This document shows, one piece after another, positions 21,915-34,346 of a DNA stretch of 64,000 nucleotides. The notes beneath the pieces were generated by a model, which searched no databases, was not told where the DNA came from, and was given only the letters and a program-made list of their open reading frames with translations. Position numbers and translations under genes: made by a program. Location of the stretch: assembly GCF_030412265.1 (NCBI RefSeq), contig NZ_JAUHLN010000001.1, positions 744,001 through 808,000 on the forward strand. Direction: 5' to 3'. How positions within the stretch are numbered: position 1 is the first letter of the stretch; the number at the start of each line of letters is the position of its first letter. The DNA comes from Fictibacillus terranigra. GTDB taxonomy: Bacteria; Bacillota; Bacilli; Bacillales; Fictibacillaceae.

Positions 21915-21950
21915 AAAATAAAAGCCGCTCGTCAAAAGATGAGCGGCTTT
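21915..21950 (-). terminator. terminator of clpP
   Basis: AAAGCCGCTC / GAGCGGCTTT hairpin; on the minus strand it is followed by TTTTATTTT. It lies about 19 nt after the clpP stop. Confidence 0.85.
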
Positions 21951-21968
21951 CTTGTTATAAATCTTGAA

Positions 21969-22568
21969 TTAAACGTTCTTAGGATCTTCAACGGAAGTGA
22001 TGACACGGTCAACGAGTCCGTATTTTACAGCATCCTCTGCCAGCATGAAGTTATCGCGGTCAGTATCGCGTTCAATGATTTCTAAAGGCTGGCCTGTTTT
22101 TTCAGAAAGAATTTTGTTCAGCTGTTCGCGCATTTGAATGATACGGCGAGCATGGATTTCAATATCTGCTGCCTGTCCGCGTGTTCCGCCCAGAGGCTGG
22201 TGAATCATAACCTCAGAGTTTGGAAGAACGTAACGTTTACCTTTTTCACCGGCTGCAAGCAAGAATGCTCCCATGGACGCTGCCATACCGATACAGATCG
22301 TAGAAACGTTCGGCTTGATGAAATTCATGGTATCATAGATCGCCATACCGGCTGTAATGGATCCGCCAGGACTGTTTATGTAAAGGGAGATATCCTTTTC
22401 AGGGTCCTCGGCAGCAAGGAAGAGCAACTGAGCTACAATTGAGTTGGATACATTATCGTCAATTCCGCTTCCCAGCATGATAATACGGTCTTTTAACAGA
22501 CGGGAGTAAATATCATATGCGCGTTCGCCACGGTTCGTTTGTTCAATTACTGTAGGAATTAAATTCAT
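21969..22568 (-). CDS. clpP: ATP-dependent Clp protease proteolytic subunit
   Basis: Serine peptidase that forms the 14-subunit barrel used by ClpX, ClpC and ClpE. The frame is open upstream, but ATG 22568 has AGGAGG 8 nt before it and gives 199 residues starting [10 protein letters not shown]. The catalytic triad is intact: Ser98 (GMAASMGAF), His123 (VMIHQPLGG) and Asp172 (RDTDRDNFM). The upstream promoter overlaps a CtsR operator, so it is heat-shock controlled. Confidence 0.98.
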   Translation of the reverse strand: MNLIPTVIEQTNRGERAYDIYSRLLKDRIIMLGSGIDDNVSNSIVAQLLFLAAEDPEKDISLYINSPGGSITAGMAIYDTMNFIKPNVSTICIGMAASMGAFLLAAGEKGKRYVLPNSEVMIHQPLGGTRGQAADIEIHARRIIQMREQLNKILSEKTGQPLEIIERDTDRDNFMLAEDAVKYGLVDRVITSVEDPKNV

Positions 22569-22611
22569 GAATAATCCTCCTTTTATGGTGTGTTTTTCAT
22601 GTGTTACTGAC

Positions 22612-22641
22612 ATCATACAAAAAAGGTCAAACAAGGTCAAA
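22612..22641 (-). promoter_or_regulatory. clpP SigA promoter overlapped by a CtsR box
   Basis: On the minus strand TTGACC (22640-22635), a 17-nt spacer and TATGAT (22617-22612). The plus strand shows the CtsR operator as a perfect heptad direct repeat GGTCAAA-CAA-GGTCAAA at 22625-22641, covering the -35 and most of the spacer. CtsR binding should block RNA polymerase until heat or protein stress. Confidence 0.88.
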
Positions 22642-22780
22642 CGAAAAGCTTCTTTGATGATAATTCTATGTAGAGGCTTCACAATCCTTTATTTAACAAT
22701 ATGTTTAGACTATCATCATCATTCCCGCGTGACCGGGTTTTAAACGTGCAGCACATCAAAAGTTTTATAGATAATGTGGA

Positions 22781-22993
22781 TCAGCCATTTTTGATATTCA
22801 TATAAGCGGTTTCGAGATTTCGGATCCGGCGGACAATCTCTGCGTTCTTATTTAAATGGTCATTGATGAGGGTCCCGACGATGGAACGGTAATAGGCGTT
22901 CATTGCGTGTGATTTTGTAAATACGTCTTTGTTACGTTCGATGTATTGTTTGAAATTCTCCTCGAAAAAAGCAACTGAAAATTGTTCAGCCAT
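22781..22993 (-). CDS. conserved hypothetical protein, 70 residues
   Basis: I do not recognise the family. The ATG is preceded by AAGGAG with a 9-nt spacing. The product is a soluble, helical-looking, charged protein (FFEENFKQYIERNKDVFTKS, then LNKNAEIVRRIRNLETAYM) with no Cys and no membrane segment. It lies upstream of clpP on the same strand, about 212 nt from the clpP start, and the clpP promoter lies between, so it is probably a separate transcript. Confidence 0.6.
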   Translation of the reverse strand: MAEQFSVAFFEENFKQYIERNKDVFTKSHAMNAYYRSIVGTLINDHLNKNAEIVRRIRNLETAYMNIKNG

Positions 22994-23035
22994 GGTTGCA
23001 GCACTCCTTCATTTTAACTGTTTATATCGTATCAG

Positions 23036-23111
23036 ATTCCGGTGCCTGGCACCAAATTCCGGTGCCAGGCACCAAAACAGAAAATTTAATTATTGGTAGC
23101 AGGCACCCAAG
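23036..23111. repeat. tandem palindromic repeat GGTGCC(T/A)GGCACC
   Basis: Two 20-bp direct units, ATTCCGGTGCCTGGCACCAA (23036-23055) and its near copy with A in the centre (23056-23075), each holding a 13-bp palindrome. A degenerate third copy (GGTAGCAGGCACC) follows at about 23095-23107. The exact 13-mer also occurs inside cobC at 41528-41540, which suggests a dispersed repeat family in this genome. Confidence 0.7.
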
Positions 23112-23153
23112 CCGTTGGCAAAAGGTGTCCAGTAATAAATTCTGACCCTTGTT

Positions 23154-23182
23154 TTGACAATTGGAAATTCTCGTGATATAGT
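23154..23182 (+). promoter_or_regulatory. SigA promoter of the cold-shock gene
   Basis: TTGACA at 23154-23159, 17-nt spacer, TATAGT at 23177-23182. It leaves a leader of about 118 nt before the start codon, the long untranslated leader usual for cold-shock mRNAs. Confidence 0.8.
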
Positions 23183-23306
23183 TGTGCTGACCATAAACGT
23201 GTTATTACGACTGGATGTAAACAAAAGTTTTCTTTTAGTTTTTGTAGCATTGTCACATGGTTCCAATTTTTAAAGCGCTTTAATGCGCCGACAGGAGGAT
23301 ATACCC

Positions 23307-23507
23307 ATGCAAAACGGGAAAGTAAAATGGTTCAACGCAGAAAAAGGATTCGGCTTCATCGAAGTTGAAGGTGGAGACGATGTATTCGTACACTTTTCTG
23401 CTATCCAATCTGAAGGTTTCAAATCTTTAGACGAAGGTCAAGAAGTATCTTTCGAAATCGTTGAAGGTGCTCGCGGACCTCAAGCAGCTAACGTTACTAA
23501 ACTTTAA
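23307..23507 (+). CDS. cspB: cold-shock protein, CspB family
   Basis: Single-stranded nucleic acid chaperone. The start is ATG 23307 with AGGAGG 8-9 nt upstream, giving 66 residues, the normal length. RNP1 is KGFGFIEV (residues 13-20) and RNP2 is VFVHF (about 27-31). It is monocistronic, with a consensus promoter, a long leader and a strong terminator. Which of the csp paralogues it matches cannot be decided from this sequence alone. Confidence 0.95.
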   Translation: MQNGKVKWFNAEKGFGFIEVEGGDDVFVHFSAIQSEGFKSLDEGQEVSFEIVEGARGPQAANVTKL

Positions 23508-23516
23508 TAGCGTGAT

Positions 23517-23544
23517 AAAAGGGCCAGTGACGGCCCTTTTTTTA
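23517..23544 (+). terminator. terminator of the cold-shock gene
   Basis: AAAAGGGCC AGTGA CGGCCCTTTTTTT hairpin immediately after the stop codon. Confidence 0.9.
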
Positions 23545-23670
23545 TTGTCCTTTTTTAGGCAGTGTGACAGCGGGAGGTAACCCGCTGGAAGAAACTTTAA
23601 TTCCATATCTCATCTTTTGGAGTGTTGCATTCTGTCATTCTATAGTATCATAGTTACAGGAGGGATTCGA

Positions 23671-24987
23671 ATGGAACTGGGATTATTTCAACAACAGAAT
23701 TTAAGCCTCGTCATGACTGCAGAGCTGCGCCAGGCCATTGCCATCCTGCAATATCCTTGCTATGAACTTTCTCAATTTTTACAAGAACAAGCGGTCGAGA
23801 ACCCACTCATTGAGTTATCGGAATCACCAGCCTTTTTTAATAACGATAAAAAGAAAGCGCTTCAAAAAAATAAAACAAACCAGGATGGCGATGTCATCAG
23901 TATGATGCAGCCTGCCGTTGTTTCCATGCATGACCGCCTTCTTTTTCAAGCTCTATCTATACCTGCATCAGACGAGATCGGATCCATCATTCGCTTTCTG
24001 ATCTTAAATATAGATCAAGCCGGTTACCTGGATATAACGGAAGAAGAGGTGAAGAAGCGATTCGGCATCAGTTCCGGAACATTTGAGAAAGCCGTTGATT
24101 CGCTTCATCAGCTGGAGCCGGCAGGCATCGGAGCCCGGAACCTGAGAGAATGCCTGCTTCTTCAATTAAAATCTCTAGGAATGGAAGAAGATCTTGCTTA
24201 CCGGATCGCCGACAACCATCTTGATCAGCTCGCAGCCCGAAAGCTGAAACAGATTGCTGCAGATCTAGGGACAACGGTTCAGGCTGTAGAGCAAGCGGCT
24301 GACTTTATCCAGACGCTCGATCCGAAGCCAGGACGGAAATTATCCAGCCATAGTGATTTAGGCTATTTGTACCCGGATCTCTCAGTAATCGAAGACAACG
24401 GAACGTATAAGCTTGCCATCAATGACCACTTCACACCGAAAGTGCAGTTAAATGAAAGCTATGCTCATCTCTTAAAGTCAAAGTCCAGCGGGGCGGCGCA
24501 ATATTTGCAGGAACATTATCAAAAGCTCCAATGGCTGCAGAAGAGCCTTGAACAGAGAAAAAATACCCTTATCATGATTGCCAAGGAAATTGTTTCGGCT
24601 CAGCAAAACTTTTTAAAAAGGGGTCCTGAACACCTCGTTCCCATGACATTGAGGGAAGTAGCAGAGCGGATCGGCATGCATGAATCAACCGTCAGCCGGG
24701 CGGTTAAAAACAAAGTGATTCAAACACCAAGGGGAGCGTTTGAACTAAAGGCGTTTTTTACGGCAAAGATCGAAACCGTAAGCGGTGAAAATGCCTCTTC
24801 CCAGACCGCTAAACTCGCGATCAAAAAAGTAATTGAAGAAGAAGATAAATCAAGGCCTTTATCGGATCAAGCGATCTCTGAACTATTGGCCAGTAAAAAG
24901 GGGCTCAGCATTTCACGGCGTACGGTGGCCAAGTACAGGGAGGAGCTGAACATCGCTTCCTCTTCCAAAAGAAAAAGATACTCCTGA
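23671..24987 (+). CDS. rpoN: RNA polymerase sigma-54 factor (SigL)
   Basis: Alternative sigma factor recognising -24/-12 promoters and needing an AAA+ activator. ATG 23671 has AGGAGGG 7 nt upstream and gives 438 residues; the frame is open further upstream. The N-terminal activator-interaction region is Gln/Leu-rich (LFQQQNLSLVMTAELRQAI), the central core-binding region follows, then a helix-turn-helix (LREVAERIGMHESTVSRAV, about residues 325-343) and the RpoN box (SRRTVAKYREEL, about 417-428). Gene order rpoN-glutaredoxin-cggR is typical of bacilli. Confidence 0.96.
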   Translation: MELGLFQQQNLSLVMTAELRQAIAILQYPCYELSQFLQEQAVENPLIELSESPAFFNNDKKKALQKNKTNQDGDVISMMQPAVVSMHDRLLFQALSIPASDEIGSIIRFLILNIDQAGYLDITEEEVKKRFGISSGTFEKAVDSLHQLEPAGIGARNLRECLLLQLKSLGMEEDLAYRIADNHLDQLAARKLKQIAADLGTTVQAVEQAADFIQTLDPKPGRKLSSHSDLGYLYPDLSVIEDNGTYKLAINDHFTPKVQLNESYAHLLKSKSSGAAQYLQEHYQKLQWLQKSLEQRKNTLIMIAKEIVSAQQNFLKRGPEHLVPMTLREVAERIGMHESTVSRAVKNKVIQTPRGAFELKAFFTAKIETVSGENASSQTAKLAIKKVIEEEDKSRPLSDQAISELLASKKGLSISRRTVAKYREELNIASSSKRKRYS

Positions 24988-25017
24988 AAAAAGCCCTGTT
25001 TAAATGGGCTTTTTTTA
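24986..25017 (+). terminator. terminator of rpoN
   Basis: AAAAAAGCCC / GGGCTTTTTTT hairpin directly after the stop codon. Confidence 0.85.
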
Positions 25018-25064
25018 TTTAAAATAAAAATGGAATAAAAATTTTTTGAATGGGGTACAACTAA

Positions 25065-25316
25065 ATGAGTCCACTTTCGATCACATTTTATACAAAATAT
25101 CATTGTCCTCTGTGCGACAAAGCACATAAGATATTACAGGAGCTTCAAGAGGAAATCCCGATGGAGATCCATAAGGTCGATATTTACGGATCAGATGAAC
25201 TCATCGAAAAATATGGGCTGATGATCCCGGTGATTGCAGCAGGGGATGAAGAGATTCAGTACGGGCAGATTCATAAGGAATCTTTAAGAAAGCGTTTACT
25301 AACAATTAATAAGTAA
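25065..25316 (+). CDS. glutaredoxin-family protein
   Basis: It has 83 residues with a thioredoxin-type start (ITFYTKYHCPLCDKAHKIL) carrying the dithiol CPLC at about residues 15-18, and a cis-proline region in LMIPVIAA. This is the short NrdH/YtpP-like class found between rpoN and cggR in many bacilli; the redox partner is unknown. No consensus Shine-Dalgarno is close to the ATG (only TGGGG), so expression may be low. Confidence 0.82.
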   Translation: MSPLSITFYTKYHCPLCDKAHKILQELQEEIPMEIHKVDIYGSDELIEKYGLMIPVIAAGDEEIQYGQIHKESLRKRLLTINK

Positions 25317-25322
25317 TTTTTG

Positions 25323-25351
25323 TTGAAATGTTGTCACAGGATTGTTAGAAT
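25323..25351 (+). promoter_or_regulatory. SigA promoter of the cggR-gapA operon
   Basis: TTGAAA at 25323-25328, 17-nt spacer, TAGAAT at 25346-25351, placed about 40 nt before the CggR operator. Confidence 0.75.
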
Positions 25352-25391
25352 GAAGGAGACTTAAACAAAGGTCATTTTTTTATAGATTCGT

Positions 25392-25427
25392 TGGGACGTA
25401 AAATGGCTATCCGGGACGATGAATGTC
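25392..25427 (+). promoter_or_regulatory. CggR operator
   Basis: Two direct repeats, TGGGAC-N6-TGGC at 25392-25407 and CGGGAC-N6-TGTC at 25412-25427, 4 nt apart. This matches the known B. subtilis operator layout of CGGGAC-N6-TGTC twice with N4 between. It lies downstream of the promoter, where CggR acts as a roadblock relieved by fructose-1,6-bisphosphate. Confidence 0.9.
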
Positions 25428-25482
25428 CCGTTGATTGTTGGACTCCTCTTAATGTTCTGCCTTACACAAGATAGGGGAATGC

Positions 25483-26508
25483 ATGATGGACGATTTAATA
25501 GAAATACAGAAGAAGCTTTTGCCGGATCTTCTGGAGGTAATGAGAAAACGATACAGCATTTTAAAAATTGTTCGCTTTCATGAACCCATCGGCAGACGAA
25601 GCCTTGCAGCCAACCTTAACATGACGGAAAGGGTTCTCCGTGCTGAGGTCAGTTTTTTGAAAGACCAGGGTTTGCTCTCCATCCTGCCGGGTGGTATGTC
25701 GCTGACGCCTGACGGTTTAAGTGTTCTAGAGAGACTCGAAGTTCTAATGAATGAACTGTCCGGACTTCGTGTTTTAGAAATGAAGTTGAGGGAAAACTTA
25801 AACCTGTCTGAAGTGATCATCGTTCCTGGCGACAGTGATGAAGATCCTTGGATTAAAAATGAAATGGGCAAGGCGGCAGTCATAAGGTTGAAACAGGAGT
25901 TAAACGGTAATAATGTCATTGCGGTGACAGGCGGCACAACCATTGCTGCTGTCGCGGAAATGATGACTCCTGGAAACAAAGATCAGGACCTTCTGTTCGT
26001 CCCAGCCAGAGGCGGTCTTGGCGAAAAGGTAGAAAATCAGGCAAACACCATCTGTTCTACCATGGCAGTAAAAGCAAGAGGTGAGTATCGCCTGCTTCAT
26101 TTACCCGATCAGCTGAGCAAAGAGACTTATCTTTCACTCATGGAGGAACCCGGGGTTAAAGAAGTCATGGAGCTGATACACTCAGCAAGTATAGTCATCC
26201 ATGGAATTGGCGATGCTAAAACAATGGCTAACCGGAGAAATTCTTCTGTGGCTGTTCTGGAAAAATTGGAACATGAAAAGGCAGTAGCTGAGGCTTTCGG
26301 CTATTACTTCAACCACCAGGGAGAAGTCGTGCATCGTGTTCGAACGATAGGTCTTCAATTGAATGACCTGAAACATAGTGATTTTATCATGGCTGTTGCA
26401 GGAGGTTCCTCGAAAGCGGAAGCCATCGCAGCATTTATGAAGCATGGCCCTAAAAAGGTGCTGATCACCGATGAAGGAGCGGCACGCAAGCTGCTTGCAG
26501 GCTCGTGA
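25483..26508 (+). CDS. cggR: central glycolytic genes regulator CggR
   Basis: SorC/DeoR-family repressor of its own operon (gapA to eno), inactivated by fructose-1,6-bisphosphate. It has 341 residues. There are two adjacent ATG codons (25483 and 25486); AGGGGA fits either. The N-terminal winged helix-turn-helix lies at about residues 20-75 (RRSLAANLNMTERVLRAEV), and the sugar-phosphate domain includes VTGGTTIAAVAEMM, FVPARGGLGE and the IGDAKTMANRR segment. gapA follows after 82 nt. Confidence 0.95.
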   Translation: MMDDLIEIQKKLLPDLLEVMRKRYSILKIVRFHEPIGRRSLAANLNMTERVLRAEVSFLKDQGLLSILPGGMSLTPDGLSVLERLEVLMNELSGLRVLEMKLRENLNLSEVIIVPGDSDEDPWIKNEMGKAAVIRLKQELNGNNVIAVTGGTTIAAVAEMMTPGNKDQDLLFVPARGGLGEKVENQANTICSTMAVKARGEYRLLHLPDQLSKETYLSLMEEPGVKEVMELIHSASIVIHGIGDAKTMANRRNSSVAVLEKLEHEKAVAEAFGYYFNHQGEVVHRVRTIGLQLNDLKHSDFIMAVAGGSSKAEAIAAFMKHGPKKVLITDEGAARKLLAGS

Positions 26509-26534
26509 AAGACTATGTAACTTGTTGTGTGACT

Positions 26535-26550
26535 AAAGGGCTATCCCTTT
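26535..26550 (+). other. stem-loop between cggR and gapA (probable mRNA processing/stabilising hairpin)
   Basis: AAAGGG CTAT CCCTTT hairpin, with no T-run after it, so not a terminator. In B. subtilis the cggR-gapA mRNA is cut by RNase Y near such a hairpin, leaving a stable gapA message. The position fits that role; the function here is inferred. Confidence 0.5.
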
Positions 26551-26590
26551 AACTATAATTTTCTTTCTAATTATAAGGAGGTCATTTTAA

Positions 26591-27598
<1,008 letters not shown>

Positions 27599-27618
27599 TA
27601 ATAGAGAGAAATAAAAGT

Positions 27619-27652
27619 AGAGGGGAAGGGTTGAAAGATGCCCTTACCCTCT
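27619..27652 (+). other. stem-loop after gapA
   Basis: AGAGGGGAAGGG and CCCTTACCCTCT arms with one mismatch around a 10-nt loop, 21 nt after the gapA stop. The following sequence is TTTCCCTTG rather than a clear T-run, so it may be a weak attenuator or a 3' stabilising hairpin giving a separate gapA message. Confidence 0.6.
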
Positions 27653-27660
27653 TTCCCTTG

Positions 27661-27810
27661 TAAGGAATTTTACCCAAGGAAAAAAAACGCGCAGTTGATA
27701 AATTCCAAAAAGAAGTTCACCAAGGAATTTTTACCCGTAGCAATGGCATGCAGTTCAAAAATTCCAGCGATGAAGTTGCCAGCAGTTAAAAATTCCAACG
27801 AAGTTAACCC
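27661..27810. repeat. 60-bp tandem repeat between gapA and pgk
   Basis: Units at 27661-27720 and 27721-27780 share AAGGAATTTT(T)ACCC, then GCAGTT, AAATTCCA and GAAGTT at matching positions. A third partial unit (27781-27810) repeats AGCAGTT, AAAAATTCCA and GAAGTTAACC. GGAATTTTT and AAAAATTCC within each unit are inverted, so each could fold. The rest of the 352-nt gap holds only the stem-loop at 27619 and the pgk ribosome-binding site. I see no convincing gene in the repeats. Confidence 0.75.
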
Positions 27811-27950
27811 GAACCAAAAGCATACTGCTATAACTCTTAGAAAGTTACACCTAGGAACTTCTCGTTTTCACCTGCGCATTTTAGGTTAAACTAGGGTGTG
27901 TAAAAGGGATTCTCTTCTTCTCTATTTAAGACTGTCAGGAGGTTATACTT

Positions 27951-29135
27951 ATGAACAAGAAAACAGTTCGTGACATCGACGTTAATGGAAAAGTGGTATT
28001 CTGCCGCGTTGACTTTAATGTACCGATGGAAAATGGGAAAATTACCGACGATACTAGAATCCGTGCGGCACTCCCAACGATCCAATACTTAACAGAGCAA
28101 GGGGCCAAAGTGTTATTGGCCAGCCATCTTGGACGTCCGAAAGGCCAAGTCGTTGAAGAGCTTCGCTTGACCCAAGTGGCACAGCGCTTGAGCGATCTTC
28201 TTGGCAAAGAAGTGTTAAAAACCGATGAAGCATACGGCGAAGAAGTCAAGAAGGCATTGGCGAGCATCGATAACGGAGGCGTTATCCTTCTTGAGAACGT
28301 CCGCTTTTATCCTGGAGAAGAAAAAAATGATCCTGAATTAGCAAAGAAATTTGCAGAATTTGCTGATGTGTATGTGAACGATGCTTTCGGTGCAGCCCAC
28401 CGTGCGCACGCATCCACGGAAGGCGTAGCAAAACATCTTCCGGCTGTTGCAGGTTTCTTAATGGAAAAAGAACTAGATGTGCTTGGAAAAGCTCTGTCTG
28501 ATCCTGACCGTCCGTTTACTGCCATCATCGGCGGTGCGAAAGTTAAAGATAAAATTGATGTGATCAATAACCTGCTCGATAAAGTAGATAACCTGATCAT
28601 CGGCGGAGGCCTTGGCTATACGTTCATCAAAGCGTTGGGCCATGATGTAGGTAAATCTCTTTTAGAAGAAGACAAAATTGAAACAGCAAAAGGATTCATG
28701 GAGAAAGCGAAGGAAAAAGGCGTTAACTTCCTTATCCCTGAAGACATTCTTGTAGCTGACGATTTTTCAAACGATGCCAACACGAAAGTGGTAAGCATTG
28801 ATTCCATCCCTTCTGATTGGGAGGGTCTTGATATCGGAACGAAAACGATTGAAAAGTACCAAAATACCATTAAGAATTCGAAGCTTGTAATATGGAACGG
28901 GCCAATGGGAGTCTTTGAAATTGAAGCCTTCTCCAAAGGAACCCGCTCTGTTGCAGAAGCATTGGCAGAAGCTAAAGATACTTATAGTGTAATCGGAGGC
29001 GGAGATTCAGCAGCTGCAGTTGAGAAATTTGGCCTCGCAGATCAAATGAGCCACATCTCAACAGGCGGCGGTGCTTCTCTTGAATTCATGGAAGGAAAAG
29101 AACTTCCTGGTGTCACAGCATTAAATGACAAGTAA
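27951..29135 (+). CDS. pgk: phosphoglycerate kinase
   Basis: Transfers phosphate from 1,3-bisphosphoglycerate to ADP. It has 394 residues. The N-terminal substrate segment is [11 protein letters not shown] (residues 16-26), followed by [11 protein letters not shown] (about 54-64) and [15 protein letters not shown]. The nucleotide domain has [12 protein letters not shown] and the [14 protein letters not shown]-terminal segment. CAGGAGG precedes the ATG. It is part of the cggR-gapA-pgk-tpiA-gpmI-eno operon. Confidence 0.98.
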   Translation: MNKKTVRDIDVNGKVVFCRVDFNVPMENGKITDDTRIRAALPTIQYLTEQGAKVLLASHLGRPKGQVVEELRLTQVAQRLSDLLGKEVLKTDEAYGEEVKKALASIDNGGVILLENVRFYPGEEKNDPELAKKFAEFADVYVNDAFGAAHRAHASTEGVAKHLPAVAGFLMEKELDVLGKALSDPDRPFTAIIGGAKVKDKIDVINNLLDKVDNLIIGGGLGYTFIKALGHDVGKSLLEEDKIETAKGFMEKAKEKGVNFLIPEDILVADDFSNDANTKVVSIDSIPSDWEGLDIGTKTIEKYQNTIKNSKLVIWNGPMGVFEIEAFSKGTRSVAEALAEAKDTYSVIGGGDSAAAVEKFGLADQMSHISTGGGASLEFMEGKELPGVTALNDK

Positions 29136-29192
29136 TCCCGTTTGAAAAGAAATCGACGAAGAACTGTGCTATTGATCCGCGAGATCCCTTGA

Positions 29193-31521
<2,329 letters not shown>

Positions 31522-31533
31522 TTTTTGAAATAA

Positions 31534-32874
<1,341 letters not shown>

Positions 32875-32885
32875 GTTATTTTAGT

Positions 32886-32926
32886 AAACCGCTTGAGGCC
32901 TGATCAGTCGCAAGCGGTTTTTTTGT
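32886..32926 (+). terminator. terminator of the glycolytic operon
   Basis: AAACCGCTTG / CAAGCGGTTTTTTT hairpin, 11 nt after the eno stop. Confidence 0.9.
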
Positions 32927-32967
32927 TGGATCTGGGGGATTGCCGCATAAATATTTTCATCAGATTC

Positions 32968-33001
32968 GCGCGTATTTCATGGAGACTGGCGCGTATTTCA
33001 T
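32968..33001. repeat. direct repeat GCGCGTATTTCAT
   Basis: Two exact 13-mers at 32968-32980 and 32989-33001, 21 nt apart, in the eno-downstream intergenic region. Sequence between is GGAGACTG. It looks like part of an intergenic repeat family rather than coding sequence. Confidence 0.65.
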
Positions 33002-33099
33002 CCTTAGAGTATACCGCGCAAAATTTAAGTCGTTCTTGAGAAGGAAAAAAGGTGTTTTCCAGAGAAGATAACTCCAATAAAAAGAGGATTAAAAGGCGT

Positions 33100-33303
33100 T
33101 CATTGCCCTTCGTGCTTCGACTTTGGTATGTAAAAAACATATGCTGTTAAATGGCTTTGTCCATTCTGTAACCATTCCTCCGAACATGCCCACGTGTATT
33201 CTTTGGAAGGCTTTAAACTTCTCATTGGCTCAACAATCACCAATCGCGAACTCAAATTCTTTCTATCCCTCTTATCTCGTTCAATATCGGAAAAAATCTT
33301 CAA
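33100..33303 (-). CDS. possible small protein, 67 residues
   Basis: TTG at 33303 on the minus strand has GGAAGG 9 nt upstream. The product is basic at the N-terminus (IERDKRDRKNLSS) and contains YTWACSEEWLQNGQ, with a composition that looks protein-like. I cannot name a family. It is the only candidate gene in the 500-nt gap between eno and the acetyltransferase gene. It may also be a chance ORF. Confidence 0.35.
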   Translation of the reverse strand: MKIFSDIERDKRDRKNLSSRLVIVEPMRSLKPSKEYTWACSEEWLQNGQSHLTAYVFYIPKSKHEGQ

Positions 33304-33425
33304 ATCCCTAAACCTTCCCCAAACCGGAACCTATAAAGACAGGCGATATCATCTTTAAATTTGAGAAGCTGCATATTATGATAAAATAGATCATTCATAC
33401 TAGGGACAAATGGGAGGCCTGGAGC

Positions 33426-33992
33426 ATGACGAAAATGGAGCTGGAATTCGAAAGATTGAAGATCAGAGACATTTCGGTTAGTGATGCCTCTGTCATCGCA
33501 CAATGGAAAAGCGGCCCTTTATTCCGGAAAATGTCTACAGGAACGGCGACCATTATTAACGAAGGCAATCAAAGGCAGGATATCGAAAAAAGTTCAAGCT
33601 CTCCGAACGAATCATACTTGATGATCATCGAAAAGAGGAGCTCGCTTCCTGTGGGATATGTCCGGTTCAATTGGATGGGCGGCACCCGTCAGTTTGGCTG
33701 GCTGCGGTTCGGGCTCGGTGCCGAATCCGGAAAAGGGTATATGCAGGAAGCCCTGTCAGGAATCCTGGACCACCTGTTTGACCGTGAGACCTATCGAATC
33801 GATGCAGAGGTTTATGAATATAACAAAAAAAGCCTGAAACTCTTGACCGCTCTCGGCTTTAAAAAAGAGGGTGTCAGAAGGCAAGCCTATTTTGATGAAA
33901 ACGAGTATTATGATATTTATGTTCTCGGCCTGCTTAGGAGCGACTGGATTGCAGGGAGCCTTGAAGCTAAGAGATCACTGAATCTAAATTAA
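33426..33992 (+). CDS. GNAT-family N-acetyltransferase (RimJ/RimL-like)
   Basis: It has 188 residues. The RimJ-like layout is visible: an N-terminal ERLKIRDISVSDASVIAQW, a central strand LPVGYVRFNW, an acetyl-CoA loop (GLGAESGKGYMQEALSGIL, about residues 98-116) and a C-terminal NKKSLKLLTALGFKKEGVRRQ with YYDIYVLGLL. The substrate, a protein N-terminus or small amine, cannot be deduced. GGGAGG precedes the ATG. Monocistronic between eno and the B12 riboswitch. Confidence 0.85.
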   Translation: MTKMELEFERLKIRDISVSDASVIAQWKSGPLFRKMSTGTATIINEGNQRQDIEKSSSSPNESYLMIIEKRSSLPVGYVRFNWMGGTRQFGWLRFGLGAESGKGYMQEALSGILDHLFDRETYRIDAEVYEYNKKSLKLLTALGFKKEGVRRQAYFDENEYYDIYVLGLLRSDWIAGSLEAKRSLNLN

Positions 33993-34034
33993 ACTTTTCA
34001 TTTTGAACTTAAGAGGTATAATGGATATAGCTGA

Positions 34035-34215
34035 ATATGCGGTTAAGGTCCGTTTTATGATCAATAAAACGTTAAAAGGGAAGCTGGTTCAAGTCCAGCA
34101 CGGTCCCGCCACTGTAATCGGGAGATCTTCTTACATTTCCACTGTTCAAATCAAAGGATGGGAAGGAGAAGAAGATTGTTGATCGGAAGTCAGGAGACCT
34201 GCCTTAATTGCCTGT
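34035..34215 (+). promoter_or_regulatory. adenosylcobalamin riboswitch
   Basis: The conserved core is present: AAAAGGGAAGCTGGT with AAGTCC following, then CCCGCCACTGTAA (34105-34117) and the B12-box equivalent AGTCAGGAGACCTGCC at 34188-34203. It lies directly upstream of a terminator and the btuF operon, so it should reduce expression when adenosylcobalamin is plentiful. The outer boundaries are estimated. Confidence 0.93.
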
Positions 34216-34278
34216 GCGAACCTTCGAGGAAAAGGTGAAGTAATTGTAATCATTTCTTTTATGATTAACTGTTGATTC

Positions 34279-34303
34279 GCTCTCCGAAGGGAGGGCTTTT
34301 TTG
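34279..34303 (+). terminator. riboswitch-controlled terminator before btuF
   Basis: GCTCTCC GAAG GGAGGGC hairpin at 34279-34296, followed by six T. Position between the riboswitch and btuF indicates control by premature termination. Confidence 0.85.
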
Positions 34304-34346
34304 TTTGCACAACTGCAGCTAAACGATACATAGGAGCGTGAAGGAA

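Noticed and set aside
27638-27889. 83-codon plus-strand ORF across the gapA-pgk repeats
   Set aside because: It has no good ribosome-binding site, and the tandem repeats do not translate into a regular protein repeat because unit lengths vary by a base; the sequence looks like structured non-coding DNA.
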